Source: LCIL01 sp041480845
GTDB taxonomy: Bacteria; Patescibacteriota; Microgenomatia; UBA8517
Direction: 5' to 3'
NCBI GenBank assembly: GCA_041480845.1
Contig: JBGPAU010000005.1
Location: 1 to 43,239, forward strand
Length of the DNA stretch: 43,239 nucleotides
Shown: positions 23,903 to 31,977 of the stretch, piece by piece
How positions within the stretch are numbered: position 1 is the stretch's first letter
Layout of the letters: each line of letters begins with the position of its first letter
Translations under genes and position numbers: made by a program
Notes under the pieces: generated by a model
Told to the model about the DNA's origin: nothing
The model's input: the letters and a program-made list of their open reading frames with translations, nothing else
The model's database searches: none

Positions 23903-26312
23903 ACCTAATATTGTATATGTTTTAATCATCGGTCTCATCGTCAGAATTTTTCTTTCTGTTTTTGGAACCCTTCATCTCGATCAGGGGACGTTTATCGCTT
24001 GGAGCGTCGATTTGGCTCAAAACGGATTTAAAAATTTTTATAATTCGTGGAGCGACTATCTACCCGGATATCCTTACCTCCTTTGGGGTTTGGGAAAAAT
24101 AAATTCACTAGGACTAATACCTGAACAGTTATTATTTAAACTTCCCGCTATTATTTCGGATCTTTTTACGGGACTCCTTATTTACAAAATTATTGCAAAA
24201 CCAAAAGGGGAAAAATGGGGAATCGTTGGAGCCGCAATATATCTTTTTAATCCTGCTGTTTTTGCCAATTCGGCTCTTTGGGGGCAGGTCGATTCTTTAA
24301 CAGCTTTAACCTCAACCCTCTCAATTTATCTGATGCCATTTAGTTTTATTTTGTCGGCTGCCAGTTTGGCGGCAGGAACTTTAATTAAACCCCAAACGGC
24401 ATTTATTTTTCCTGTCATTTTCTTCATGATGCTTAAGGAAAAATGGAAAATTCAGAAAATATTTGCCTATTTATCCGCCGGTTTAGTTATATTTGTTGGC
24501 GGTTTTATTCCCTTTTGGAACCACGCAACTTTGACATCCTTCGTCTTTGAACGCATCGGAATGTCGCTTAATCAGTATTCCTATACTTCCGTTAATGCCT
24601 TTAACTTTTGGGGGCTAACCGGATTTTGGAAAGCAGATAATGTCTATTACCAAATTGCGGGTTACGCCTTGGTTTCGCTTTTAACTTTATTTGCGTACAT
24701 TAAGCTTTGGAAAAACAAAAATGCGCCCTATTATCTTTCAGCTCTTATATTTGCCGCCAGTTTTATTTTCTTTACACGAATGCACGAAAGACACCTGCTT
24801 CCGGTTTTTGCTCCGCTTGCGATCATTGCTGTTGAGAATCCGATATTTTTAATTCCCTATTTTGGATTTTCCATAACATATGTTGCCAACCTTTATTATG
24901 CCTATGTTTGGATTACGGATAATTTTAGAAAGGTATTTTCGGATTTTGCGCCCAAATTTTTGGAGGTATTAAACGTCGGATTTGTGGTTTTTATATTTTA
25001 TTCGATTGCCCGGAGTCTTAAGGCGGAATGGGAAAAAATATTGTTAATAATAAAACGACTCGTTGAAAATTGGGAAAAAAGGAAAACCCATGCGGTTCAG
25101 GTAAAATTGCCAAGAATTTCCATAAGTCCCCAAAGGGCAAGACTTCTTTTGATTTTGATATTAATGTTTGCTTTTGTAACCAGAACTTTTGATTTATGGT
25201 CTCCAAAAGCTGAATATTTTGACGAGGTTTATCATGCCTTTACCGCCCGGGTGATTTTACACGGAGACCCCAAGGCTTGGGAATGGTGGAATACACCGCC
25301 TGCGGGATTTGCATATGAGTGGACTCATCCCCCCCTTGCCAAATTGGGAATGGTAGCGGGAATGTTGGTTTTTGGCGAAAACTCGTTCGGGTGGAGAATT
25401 CCGGGGGCAATCCTCGGAGTGGGTTCGGTACTACTTGTATATCTTTTGGCAAAGGGACTTTTTAAAGATGGGACAATCGGACTTGCCTCCGCCGCAGTCT
25501 TTTCACTTGACGGACTTGCCTTGGTAATGAGCCGGATTGGTATGAATGATCCCTACATACTTTTCTTCGCGCTTCTTTCTATCTACTTATTTTTTAAACA
25601 GAAAGATTTTTTCTCAGCCATATCTTTTGGTCTTGCACTCGCTTCAAAATGGTCGGCTCTCTGGGCGATCCCGATTCTTTTTGTTCTTTGGTTAAGGCGC
25701 AAAGACAAGTTTAGATTGCAAACCCTTCTCTGTTTTCTAATTTTACCCTTTGCCTTTTACTTTTTAACTTACCTCCCCATGTTTCTGACGGGGCACAATT
25801 TGTCAATCTGGTGGGGAATGCAGGAACAGATGTGGTGGTATCATACGGGTCTTCGCGCAACTCATCCATACACCTCATCCTGGTGGAGCTGGCCGCTTTT
25901 AATCCGCCCAATCTACCTTTACACAAGCGATGAGGTGAGGGGAATGGTTGCAAGAATTTATGCTATGGGAAACCCCTTGGTTTTTTGGTTCGGTTTGACG
26001 TCGGTTATTTTATGTTTTGTTTATTCGTATTTAGAAAAGAACAAAAACTTGGCATTTGTAGTGTTCGCCTATTTAATTTTCTTTGTGCCTTGGGCTGTTT
26101 CACCAAGAATAATGTTCCTATACCATTACCTTCCTTCAATTCCATTTTTAGCGATTGCGACCGGATATATTTTGCGCCGGACTCCCAAATTGATATTTGG
26201 TTATTTGCTTATTTGTTTATTGGTTTTTATTTATTTCTATCCCCACTGGGCGGGGCTTCAAATTCCCCTATGGCTGGACAGATCTTACTATTGGGTAAGC
26301 AGCTGGAGATAA
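23862..26312 (+). CDS. Tandem fusion of two GT-C glycosyltransferase modules
   Basis: 816 aa. Residues 1 to about 400 are one multi-pass module with LHLDQGTFIAW (near 36), SALWGQVDSLTAL (near 141) and RMHERHLLP (near 306), as in polyprenyl-P-mannose-dependent mannosyltransferases. A basic linker (about 385-420) leads to a second module with SPKAEYFDEVYHAFTA (FDE near 451), THPPLAKLG, SRIGMNDPY and ASKWSALWAIP, a clear PMT (protein O-mannosyltransferase, GT39) signature set. Each module keeps its acidic motif, so both may be active. The likely role is glycosylation on the outer membrane face. The start at 23862 is the only ATG before the first helix. Confidence 0.82.
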   Translation: MSERTKNKTTNFFIPNIVYVLIIGLIVRIFLSVFGTLHLDQGTFIAWSVDLAQNGFKNFYNSWSDYLPGYPYLLWGLGKINSLGLIPEQLLFKLPAIISDLFTGLLIYKIIAKPKGEKWGIVGAAIYLFNPAVFANSALWGQVDSLTALTSTLSIYLMPFSFILSAASLAAGTLIKPQTAFIFPVIFFMMLKEKWKIQKIFAYLSAGLVIFVGGFIPFWNHATLTSFVFERIGMSLNQYSYTSVNAFNFWGLTGFWKADNVYYQIAGYALVSLLTLFAYIKLWKNKNAPYYLSALIFAASFIFFTRMHERHLLPVFAPLAIIAVENPIFLIPYFGFSITYVANLYYAYVWITDNFRKVFSDFAPKFLEVLNVGFVVFIFYSIARSLKAEWEKILLIIKRLVENWEKRKTHAVQVKLPRISISPQRARLLLILILMFAFVTRTFDLWSPKAEYFDEVYHAFTARVILHGDPKAWEWWNTPPAGFAYEWTHPPLAKLGMVAGMLVFGENSFGWRIPGAILGVGSVLLVYLLAKGLFKDGTIGLASAAVFSLDGLALVMSRIGMNDPYILFFALLSIYLFFKQKDFFSAISFGLALASKWSALWAIPILFVLWLRRKDKFRLQTLLCFLILPFAFYFLTYLPMFLTGHNLSIWWGMQEQMWWYHTGLRATHPYTSSWWSWPLLIRPIYLYTSDEVRGMVARIYAMGNPLVFWFGLTSVILCFVYSYLEKNKNLAFVVFAYLIFFVPWAVSPRIMFLYHYLPSIPFLAIATGYILRRTPKLIFGYLLICLLVFIYFYPHWAGLQIPLWLDRSYYWVSSWR

Positions 26313-26323
26313 GCGGAGCTTGG

Positions 26324-26339
26324 CCAAATCTGAATTTGG
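26324..26339. terminator. Weak hairpin between convergent genes
   Basis: CCAAAT and ATTTGG form a 6-bp stem with a 4-nt loop, followed on the plus strand by TAATTTTA. It lies between the stops of the GT fusion (26312) and the small membrane gene (26345). The T-run is broken, so this is only a candidate. Confidence 0.35.
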
Positions 26340-26344
26340 TAATT

Positions 26345-26632
26345 TTAGGCGGGGCCGAGATAGAAGCCGCCCTTTGCCAAAAAATAAATAAGTCCTCCCA
26401 GAAATACGACCATTATTAAAAAATATAGAATGGACCACCGACCTGACCCCGGAAAGAATCGGTCAAAGGGATAATAGGAGAATATTTCGGACTTCATTTT
26501 TCTGAGGGAGGAGATTGTTATAAAAAAAGCCAGGGAGGTAACAAATCCTATTACGAGTGCGGCGATAATTTGATATAAATTTGCGCGTATTGAGTCTAAC
26601 GTTGGTGTCAGTAAAGAAATTAAAAACCCCAT
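26345..26632 (-). CDS. Small membrane protein, unknown function
   Basis: 95 aa with two membrane helices (about 20-42 and 67-88) separated by a polar loop (RKMKSEIFSYYPFDRFFPG). Not recognised. It is the last gene of the minus-strand surface-protein run that begins at rpsT or pilN, 10 nt after the preceding stop, so probably an accessory envelope protein. Confidence 0.6.
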   Translation of the reverse strand: MGFLISLLTPTLDSIRANLYQIIAALVIGFVTSLAFFITISSLRKMKSEIFSYYPFDRFFPGSGRWSILYFLIMVVFLGGLIYFLAKGGFYLGPA

Positions 26633-26642
26633 AGATATTGGA

Positions 26643-27365
26643 CTAGAGTGCCAAAAGGAGTGAACCGATTATTACAAAAAGTCCGAAACCTGCTCCAATG
26701 ATTGTCGGCCAATCGGTTCCGGAAACAGGAAGGGCGGGCACTGTCGGAGTTGGTGTCGGTGCACGCGTTCCTGTAGGGGTAGGAGTTGGTGTCGGTGTAC
26801 CCGGACATGCACAGCTTGCTTGGGAAGGACAAGACGGGTTTCGGCAAAAACCTTGGTAACAATAAAGTCCTGTTCTGCAGTTGGAATCGCTGCTGCAGGT
26901 TCCGCCGCAAATATTTGGTTCACCCGGACAGCTGCAAGTAGTTTGGTCTGTACAGGACGGATTTCGGCAGAAACTCTGGAAACAGACATAATCTGATTGG
27001 CAATTATTGTTTGATCCGCATGTTCCACCGCAGAGATTTGGCGTTGCCGTCGGGGAAGCCGTTGCGGTGGCAGTTGCGGTGGCAGTTGCGGTTGCCGTTG
27101 GCGATGCCGTGCCGGTAGGAGTGGCTGTCGGAGAACCAGTCGGTGTTGCTGTTGGGGTGGCCAATGTGAATGTTAGGGTACAAGCGCCGGCTGGCGTCGG
27201 AGTTGCTTCTTGTGCACGGGGGATACTTGATGGAACATTGGGTGCAACAGGTTGCTGCCGGAGTTGATAAAGCCTAAGGGCGGTAAATATCGCCACTCCC
27301 GCCAGAATTAAGGTGAAAAACAAAATTATTACTGTTCCGAATTTACCTTTTAAAAAGTTTTTCAT
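26643..27365 (-). CDS. Cys-rich, Thr/Pro-rich surface protein with C-terminal anchor
   Basis: 240 aa from the ATG at 27365 (MKNFLKGKFG), 5 nt after the previous stop; GGAGAAGG lies upstream. An N-terminal membrane segment is followed by a Thr/Ala/Pro low-complexity stretch from a 12-nt minisatellite, two Cys-rich repeats of about 40 residues (ICGGTCSSDSNCRTG and FCRNPSC), a Thr-Pro linker, and LPVSG (about 212-216) with a hydrophobic tail. The tail resembles a sortase signal but lacks the canonical Thr and the final basic residues. Likely exposed on the surface. Not assignable to a known family. Confidence 0.7.
   Translation of the reverse strand: MKNFLKGKFGTVIILFFTLILAGVAIFTALRLYQLRQQPVAPNVPSSIPRAQEATPTPAGACTLTFTLATPTATPTGSPTATPTGTASPTATATATATATATASPTATPNLCGGTCGSNNNCQSDYVCFQSFCRNPSCTDQTTCSCPGEPNICGGTCSSDSNCRTGLYCYQGFCRNPSCPSQASCACPGTPTPTPTPTGTRAPTPTPTVPALPVSGTDWPTIIGAGFGLFVIIGSLLLAL
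27061..27108 (-). repeat. 12-nt minisatellite in the surface-protein gene
   Basis: Four 12-nt units (GTTGCGGTGGCA twice, then GTTGCGGTTGCC and GTTGGCGATGCC on the plus strand) encode alternating Ala-Thr on the coding strand. Unit length is a multiple of three, so copy-number change alters length without shifting the frame. Confidence 0.75.
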
Positions 27366-27370
27366 TGTTT

Positions 27371-28687
27371 TTATATACCTTCTCCAACCCACACCCCGCT
27401 TGAATGATGAATTTTTGATCTAACACTCACCGTTGTATCGGTTGACAAAATTGTGTAGGACTGGCAGAAATCTTCTGTGCCCGGCCGTTTAGTAGTTGTT
27501 TCCGGTTTAAGAACCGTATTAATCATAAACTGTGCCTTGTCAAAAGTGCCGGAAGGCGCGCTCCCGTTGACACAGAAGTTGACAACATCTCCGGGTGTTA
27601 GTGCCGAAAGCTGTGTGTCTGTCAAGGCAGTCCAACTGTCATCATATGCCTTAACTTGAATACAGGAAGGAGCGATAGGTGTTTCCGTAGGAGTCGGTGT
27701 CGGAGTAACTATCGGAGTCGAGGTTGGCGTCGGAGTTGGATTGGGTGGGGTAGTGGATGTGGTACATTCGTTTGGATAAATCTTACTTATAAATAATTGA
27801 CCATTTAGTTTGTTTTGTTGACTTGCAATGTAATTTGGACACGTTGGACACCAAAGATCGATTTGTTCTGTACCGCAGTTTTTGGAATAACTTGCGGATT
27901 GAACTGCGTTGCCAATAAGCTGATCAGAGCAGCCTCCAGGTTTACTTGTCTGACACCAGAAATGATTGACATAGCAAGTCGGATATAAAGATCCGACACC
28001 CAGAGTGGTTGAACCATTCGCAATCTGAATAGCGCATCTCGAATCCTCCGGAGCAGATGTTTGACCAGAGGGAGGGGGCGTTGAAGGCGGTGAAGCACAA
28101 CGCCCATTTACACAATTATTGTTACAACACTGACCGTTACTCGTGCAGGCATAGCCCGCAGCCGTACAAGAAGGGGGTGTGGCACCAATGCCACAGGGAT
28201 CACCCCCGGGGGTAGGAGGGTAACCAGTGTTGCAAAAACCCATAACAATACTTCCGGTGGCACAATCAATCTTTTGAGAGCAGTCATAATACAAACATCC
28301 AGTGTTTCTTGTGCCGCATGCTCCAACGGCTTTTTGTTTAAAAAGTTGTTGCTGCTGGGTTAAAATTATTCCTGCTCCGACTCCTCCGATAAGCACAATA
28401 AGTCCCAAAATAGTAGCAATTATTTTTCCTCCCCCGAACTTTTTCTTGGCTTTGGGAACTACGGATGGAATATCAGGTGGAGCACCGGAGCCATTACCTC
28501 CATTGGTAGGAGGAGTGGCGGGTGCATCCGGCTTTGGCAGATTCTGAAATACGGGTGAAAGCGGTGGAAGATCAGATTGGGGGAAAATTATCGGAGGAAC
28601 CGGCGGAGTGGCGGCTTGATTGGCTGGTTGGTCTGCCGGAGGAGTTACCGGATTCGGGTTTTGGGTAGGGTCGTTTTGATTGGGCAT
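27371..28687 (-). CDS. Large surface protein: Pro-rich cytoplasmic part, one membrane helix, Cys-rich exterior
   Basis: 438 aa from the ATG at 28687; the longer frame enters the upstream gene. Residues 1-90 are Pro/Asn/Gln-rich and end in KKKFGGGK, followed by a membrane helix (about 93-115), so the N terminus is probably cytoplasmic. The exterior has many Cys (for example CCNNNCVNGRC, resembling small disulphide knots), a Thr-Pro linker (about 315-345) and a C-terminal beta-like domain (SCIQVKAYDDSW onward). No enzyme motif. It is 4 nt from the preceding LPxTG-type gene and 5 nt from the next surface gene, so the three are co-expressed. Confidence 0.7.
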   Translation of the reverse strand: MPNQNDPTQNPNPVTPPADQPANQAATPPVPPIIFPQSDLPPLSPVFQNLPKPDAPATPPTNGGNGSGAPPDIPSVVPKAKKKFGGGKIIATILGLIVLIGGVGAGIILTQQQQLFKQKAVGACGTRNTGCLYYDCSQKIDCATGSIVMGFCNTGYPPTPGGDPCGIGATPPSCTAAGYACTSNGQCCNNNCVNGRCASPPSTPPPSGQTSAPEDSRCAIQIANGSTTLGVGSLYPTCYVNHFWCQTSKPGGCSDQLIGNAVQSASYSKNCGTEQIDLWCPTCPNYIASQQNKLNGQLFISKIYPNECTTSTTPPNPTPTPTSTPIVTPTPTPTETPIAPSCIQVKAYDDSWTALTDTQLSALTPGDVVNFCVNGSAPSGTFDKAQFMINTVLKPETTTKRPGTEDFCQSYTILSTDTTVSVRSKIHHSSGVWVGEGI

Positions 28688-28691
28688 TGGT

Positions 28692-30056
28692 TTAACTTTC
28701 AGACGTCTTCCACACAAAGAAACTGAATACAATTACAGCTATTCCCATGATAGATAGTAGAAGTGTGGGAGTCAAGTCACCTGTTATAGGTAAAGATTCG
28801 GGCGTTGCCGAGGGTGTGGCAATTACCGTCGGTTTGGGGGTAGGAGTAGCTGTTGGAGTTATGGAAGCCTTGGGTGTTGACGTCGGGCCGGATGTTGGGG
28901 TCGGACTGGGGGTACTTCCTGAGGGTGAAGAAACAAAAGCCGGCACTTCTCCTGCCTGTACCACAAAATTTCTGGTTAGTGTTCTTGTAATTCCGGATGC
29001 ATCGAGCCAAGAGATGGTGATTGAATGCGGGCCTTCTGAAAGAGGAACCGACAGGCTATAACTCCAGGAACCATTCCCTGGAATTTGAACGGTCTGGGGA
29101 GGAACTTGTTCCGAGTGGATGGTAATTGTTATTTTCTCCCCTGCGGGACCTTTCCCGAAGAATTGGGGTTGGTTGCTTGTGATAGTTTCGCCCTCATTAA
29201 TACTTTCAAGAATGACGCTGGTTGGTTTTACCGCCCCGGAGCTTGTTGAAACATTAAATTTGGATTCTTGGGTGGCACCCGCCGGCAAATTCAAATCGAC
29301 GTTTGGGTTTTGTCCATTCTGGTTGGGCGGCAAATTCCGAAAGTCTTGGACTTGCCCAAGGACAAGCGGAGGGATGGGTCTGGACGATTGCGGGAAAATT
29401 TGAGCCGAGGCGGTTTCTCCCCCCTCGTTTTGTGCAGAGACGGTTAAGATCGTTTGAGATTCATTAATCTGAGCAGCATTTTTTAGATCGGAGGATCGGG
29501 CGCTGCCCAACTGAAGAACAAAATTTCCGGAATCCGAGGTTAAAGTTGAAAAAAGATATCCGTCTACGGTTACATAGACCAATGCCCTTTTTGCAGGTTG
29601 TCCGGAGGCCGTAATTACGGAGCCGGAAATCGGATTTGAATTTTGACCTGCCGCCACCTGGCCTCCCGTTGTAAATTGCCAGGCTACGCCATTATTGTTG
29701 AAATTTGTTCCCTCGGAATTGATGTTGTAAAAATAATTGGTATCTGGTGTGAGACCGGTAAGAGTGATTGCGTGAGTGAAGAATTTTTGGTTGGTATCGC
29801 TTTCATTCTCAATCTTACCTAGGCCCCCTTGTGATTCGCCCCAGCTGATAAAATCGGATGTAGCCCCTTCAGTAATCCAGGAAATTGTTGCAGACGTATC
29901 AGATAAATTACTGGTTCTGACATCTTTTGGTGTAGCAGTTAGGCTTGCACCGATTCTAAAAACCTGATTTACCCTGAGGAAATAAACACCGGCAAACGTT
30001 CCGATAAGGAGAATTACAATACCTATTATCGTTGGGATTTTATACTTCTTTATCAT
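28692..30056 (-). CDS. Fibronectin-III-like surface protein with LPxTG-type sorting signal
   Basis: 454 aa. Signal anchor (about 7-29), then a fibronectin-type-III-like domain (DVRTSNLSDTSATISWITEG ... LTGLTPDTNYFYNI), a carboxypeptidase-regulatory-like beta domain (SGSVITASGQPAKRALVYVT), a bacterial Ig-like domain (PQFFGKGPAGEKITITIHSE), a Thr/Pro linker, and LPITGD (422-427) followed by a hydrophobic helix and KTSES. LPxTG plus a hydrophobic tail is the classic sortase signal, although the tail lacks a strong positive cluster. No sortase gene lies in the window. A 20-nt tandem repeat precedes the start. Confidence 0.75.
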   Translation of the reverse strand: MIKKYKIPTIIGIVILLIGTFAGVYFLRVNQVFRIGASLTATPKDVRTSNLSDTSATISWITEGATSDFISWGESQGGLGKIENESDTNQKFFTHAITLTGLTPDTNYFYNINSEGTNFNNNGVAWQFTTGGQVAAGQNSNPISGSVITASGQPAKRALVYVTVDGYLFSTLTSDSGNFVLQLGSARSSDLKNAAQINESQTILTVSAQNEGGETASAQIFPQSSRPIPPLVLGQVQDFRNLPPNQNGQNPNVDLNLPAGATQESKFNVSTSSGAVKPTSVILESINEGETITSNQPQFFGKGPAGEKITITIHSEQVPPQTVQIPGNGSWSYSLSVPLSEGPHSITISWLDASGITRTLTRNFVVQAGEVPAFVSSPSGSTPSPTPTSGPTSTPKASITPTATPTPKPTVIATPSATPESLPITGDLTPTLLLSIMGIAVIVFSFFVWKTSES

Positions 30057-30103
30057 TTTTTAATGTGAATACTCATTTTTTAATGTGAATACTCATTTTT
30101 TAA
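30053..30103 (-). repeat. 20-nt tandem repeat, about 2.5 units, before the Fn3/LPxTG gene
   Basis: Units 30053-30072 and 30073-30092 are identical, and a partial third runs to 30103. Each contains AAAAAATGA on the coding strand, so three ATGs occur (30096, 30076 and the real start 30056). The first two open 7-codon frames (MSIHIKK) whose TGA overlaps the next ATG. Confidence 0.85.
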
Positions 30104-30429
30104 GGTGTCGGACTAGGGATTGGGGTAGGTGTCGCTGTCGGTATCGGTGTCAGCGATGGTTTTTGTGTCGGCTGAGCGGGAAGAGGTGATGAGGACACTC
30201 CTCCCACACTATCAGGAATCTGTGAACTGTCGAAATAAATCCCGGATTCTATCTTTTTAATTGCGGTTTGGTCCAAGGTTAAGGTGATAGGATCGGAAAT
30301 TTCTTTGGGCACGCTTTCAGCCGGTTTGGCCGTAAAGGCCCGGTAGGTGCTTAGTGAAACCCAAAGAACGCTTGTTATAAGAGTCAAGATCAGTATTGAA
30401 ATCATGCTTGGCAATTTATTTTTTTTCAT
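30100..30429 (-). CDS. Small signal-anchored Pro-rich protein
   Basis: 109 aa. N-terminal membrane helix (about 9-29), then a short soluble region (DPITLTLDQTAIKKIESGIY) and a Pro/Thr-rich tail ending SPTP. It follows the PilO-like gene by 7 nt, so it may take the place of PilP, the small lipoprotein of classical pilMNOP operons; there is no sequence signature for that and no lipobox Cys, so this is only positional inference. Confidence 0.6.
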   Translation of the reverse strand: MKKNKLPSMISILILTLITSVLWVSLSTYRAFTAKPAESVPKEISDPITLTLDQTAIKKIESGIYFDSSQIPDSVGGVSSSPLPAQPTQKPSLTPIPTATPTPIPSPTP

Positions 30430-30436
30430 TTATTTT

Positions 30437-31087
30437 TTAGCTACCCAAAAAGGGTACCCTTCCTGAAATAACAGTTACTATAACAAGACCCTTGTCTGTT
30501 ACGGAAGCGCCAACTCCCAACGTATCAATTTTTGACGTAATCCTCAAGTTTTCAAAATCATTAATAAACGCTGTTAAATTGGAGTAAGGCCCTCTTACAC
30601 TAATCGAAAAGGACATTTCCTTTGCATTCCCGGGAAGAGCTTTGAAATCGGAAGGAGCTTTACCTGTTTCTACCCCCACCAGAGTTATTTGATTTACGGA
30701 AAAACCAAGAATATCGACTGAATCTTTCGTGGCGAGTCCCAGTACCTGTTCGGCTAAAATATTAGGTTTAGGAAGGGAGGGGACCGCAATATTAACGATC
30801 GGAATAAAAGCTTGGTTTTGTTGAAGAAGTCCGCTGGCCTTTTGGAGATCATTGACTTTTTGTGTCAGCCCGGCCAATGTGGCCTGTTTCTCTTTAATTT
30901 GCTGCATAAGATCGACAATTGTGACGACGGTCGGTTTTAATGCAAACAGCAAAAAGATGATTATGGTTGAAAGTGAGAGAATTATTTCCAAAAAGGCCCT
31001 GAGCTCCGCCTTTTTTTTGTAAAGAGCGGAAATATTCAAGAAAAACTCCCTGTATCTGGTGTATGATCCTCTCCATCCTTGTGCCAT
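30437..31087 (-). CDS. PilO-like type IV pilus inner-membrane protein
   Basis: 216 aa. A basic N-terminal tail, one membrane helix (about 34-55), a coiled coil (VDLMQQIKEKQATLAGLTQK) and a C-terminal ferredoxin-like part (SVNQITLVG ... PYSNLTAFINDFENLR). This is the layout of PilO, whose phrase 'Y-x-x-l-x-x-F-l-x-x-l-E' is visible as YSNLTAFINDFEN. PilN and PilO form the inner-membrane alignment complex of type IV pilus machines. The gene starts 3 nt after the pilN-like stop. Confidence 0.75.
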   Translation of the reverse strand: MAQGWRGSYTRYREFFLNISALYKKKAELRAFLEIILSLSTIIIFLLFALKPTVVTIVDLMQQIKEKQATLAGLTQKVNDLQKASGLLQQNQAFIPIVNIAVPSLPKPNILAEQVLGLATKDSVDILGFSVNQITLVGVETGKAPSDFKALPGNAKEMSFSISVRGPYSNLTAFINDFENLRITSKIDTLGVGASVTDKGLVIVTVISGRVPFLGS

Positions 31088-31090
31088 TTT

Positions 31091-31624
31091 TTAGTATGAA
31101 ATCCTAACTGAAAATGTTATTTGAGCAATATTGATTTCAGATGAACTCGTTTGAGTCAGATCAACGCTTTTGAAAGACTTGTCTGCTTTCAGATTGGCGA
31201 CAAATTGCGCAATTCCAAGTTCGGTTGTGGAGGAACCTCTGATCTGGGCGGAATTTTCCAAAACCGAAACCGATATAAGATTTACCCCGGCGGGAAGTTT
31301 TGAAGCAACTGCGTCGATTTTTTGTGAAAGGGGGACCGCTGCACTAATTTGTTTAGCAATGTTAAGCTTTGATTGAAGACTTCTGAAATCTTTTTCAACG
31401 GCGGCCTGGGCGGCAATTTGGGCGCTTTTGACTTTTATGGAATTACTTAAATCTGAGTTTTGAGCATCCAACCAGAAGCGTGACAGAAAGGCACTCATAA
31501 CGATTATTTCAGTAACTATGACAATTATCCTGAAGGTACCCATGGCCCAGGTTAAGGTTCTACCGAGCAGCGAAACACTAAACTCTTCCTGAGGAAGTAA
31601 GTTGATGGCTTTATTTTTGGGCAT
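31091..31624 (-). CDS. PilN-like type IV pilus inner-membrane protein
   Basis: 177 aa from the ATG at 31624. It begins MPKNKAINLLPQEEF; the INLLP motif near the N terminus is the PilM-binding sequence of PilN. One membrane helix (about 24-46), then a coiled coil and a C-terminal ferredoxin-like domain. It sits directly before the PilO-like gene, as in pil operons. PilM and the motor ATPases are not in this window; rpsT lies upstream instead. Confidence 0.8.
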   Translation of the reverse strand: MPKNKAINLLPQEEFSVSLLGRTLTWAMGTFRIIVIVTEIIVMSAFLSRFWLDAQNSDLSNSIKVKSAQIAAQAAVEKDFRSLQSKLNIAKQISAAVPLSQKIDAVASKLPAGVNLISVSVLENSAQIRGSSTTELGIAQFVANLKADKSFKSVDLTQTSSSEINIAQITFSVRISY

Positions 31625-31675
31625 AGCAACAATAACTGTTAAATCAATATAACACATGTAGAAGTGTGAAAGAAG

Positions 31676-31948
31676 TTACTTTTTCTTTGGAGTTTTACTT
31701 CGGGATTTTGCGGTTTTTGGCAGAAGTTTGGAAAGTTGGGATTTAATCCTCGCGGCCTTATTTTTGTGAATTACCTTTTTCTTGGCGGCACGGTCCGCCA
31801 AAGACACTGCCTTTAAAACTTTTTCTGTGGTTTTTCCTTTCCTTGCCACCCTTACGGCAACTTCGAGCTTGCCGAGAATAATTTTATTTATGGCCTCCTT
31901 ATTTTTGGAACCCCTTAGGGCCCTTTTGGCCGTTGTCGTTACAGGCAT
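31676..31948 (-). CDS. rpsT: 30S ribosomal protein S20
   Basis: 90 aa, very basic. TTAKRALRGSKNKEAINK at the N terminus and VIHKNKAARIKSQLSKL in the C-terminal part are S20 signatures. It binds 16S rRNA early in small-subunit assembly. A -10 box TATACT (31960-31955) lies 6 nt before the ATG, predicting a leaderless mRNA; it overlaps the murJ -10 box on the other strand. Confidence 0.93.
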   Translation of the reverse strand: MPVTTTAKRALRGSKNKEAINKIILGKLEVAVRVARKGKTTEKVLKAVSLADRAAKKKVIHKNKAARIKSQLSKLLPKTAKSRSKTPKKK

Positions 31949-31962
31949 GTAGTGAGTATAAT
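31933..31962 (+). promoter_or_regulatory. Promoter of murJ
   Basis: -35 TTGTCG (31933-31938), 18-nt spacer, -10 TATAAT (31957-31962), 15 nt before the ATG at 31978. It overlaps the divergent rpsT promoter, so only one can fire at a time. Confidence 0.5.
31955..31960 (-). promoter_or_regulatory. -10 box of rpsT, leaderless arrangement
   Basis: TATACT on the minus strand, exactly 6 nt before the rpsT ATG. It shares four bases with the plus-strand TATAAT of murJ. No strong -35 box (TTCCAT at 17 nt). Confidence 0.45.
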
Positions 31963-31977
31963 CGAAACAAAGCTGAA

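Noticed and set aside
27007..27267. Plus-strand frame encoding an Ala/Val repeat protein
   Set aside because: It is the reverse reading of the Thr/Ala minisatellite of the surface-protein gene.
26745..28920. Repetitive Thr-Pro coding stretches that might be taken for a CRISPR or satellite array
   Set aside because: Short, degenerate 6-12-nt periodicity within genes, with no unique spacers; they encode Thr/Pro linkers.
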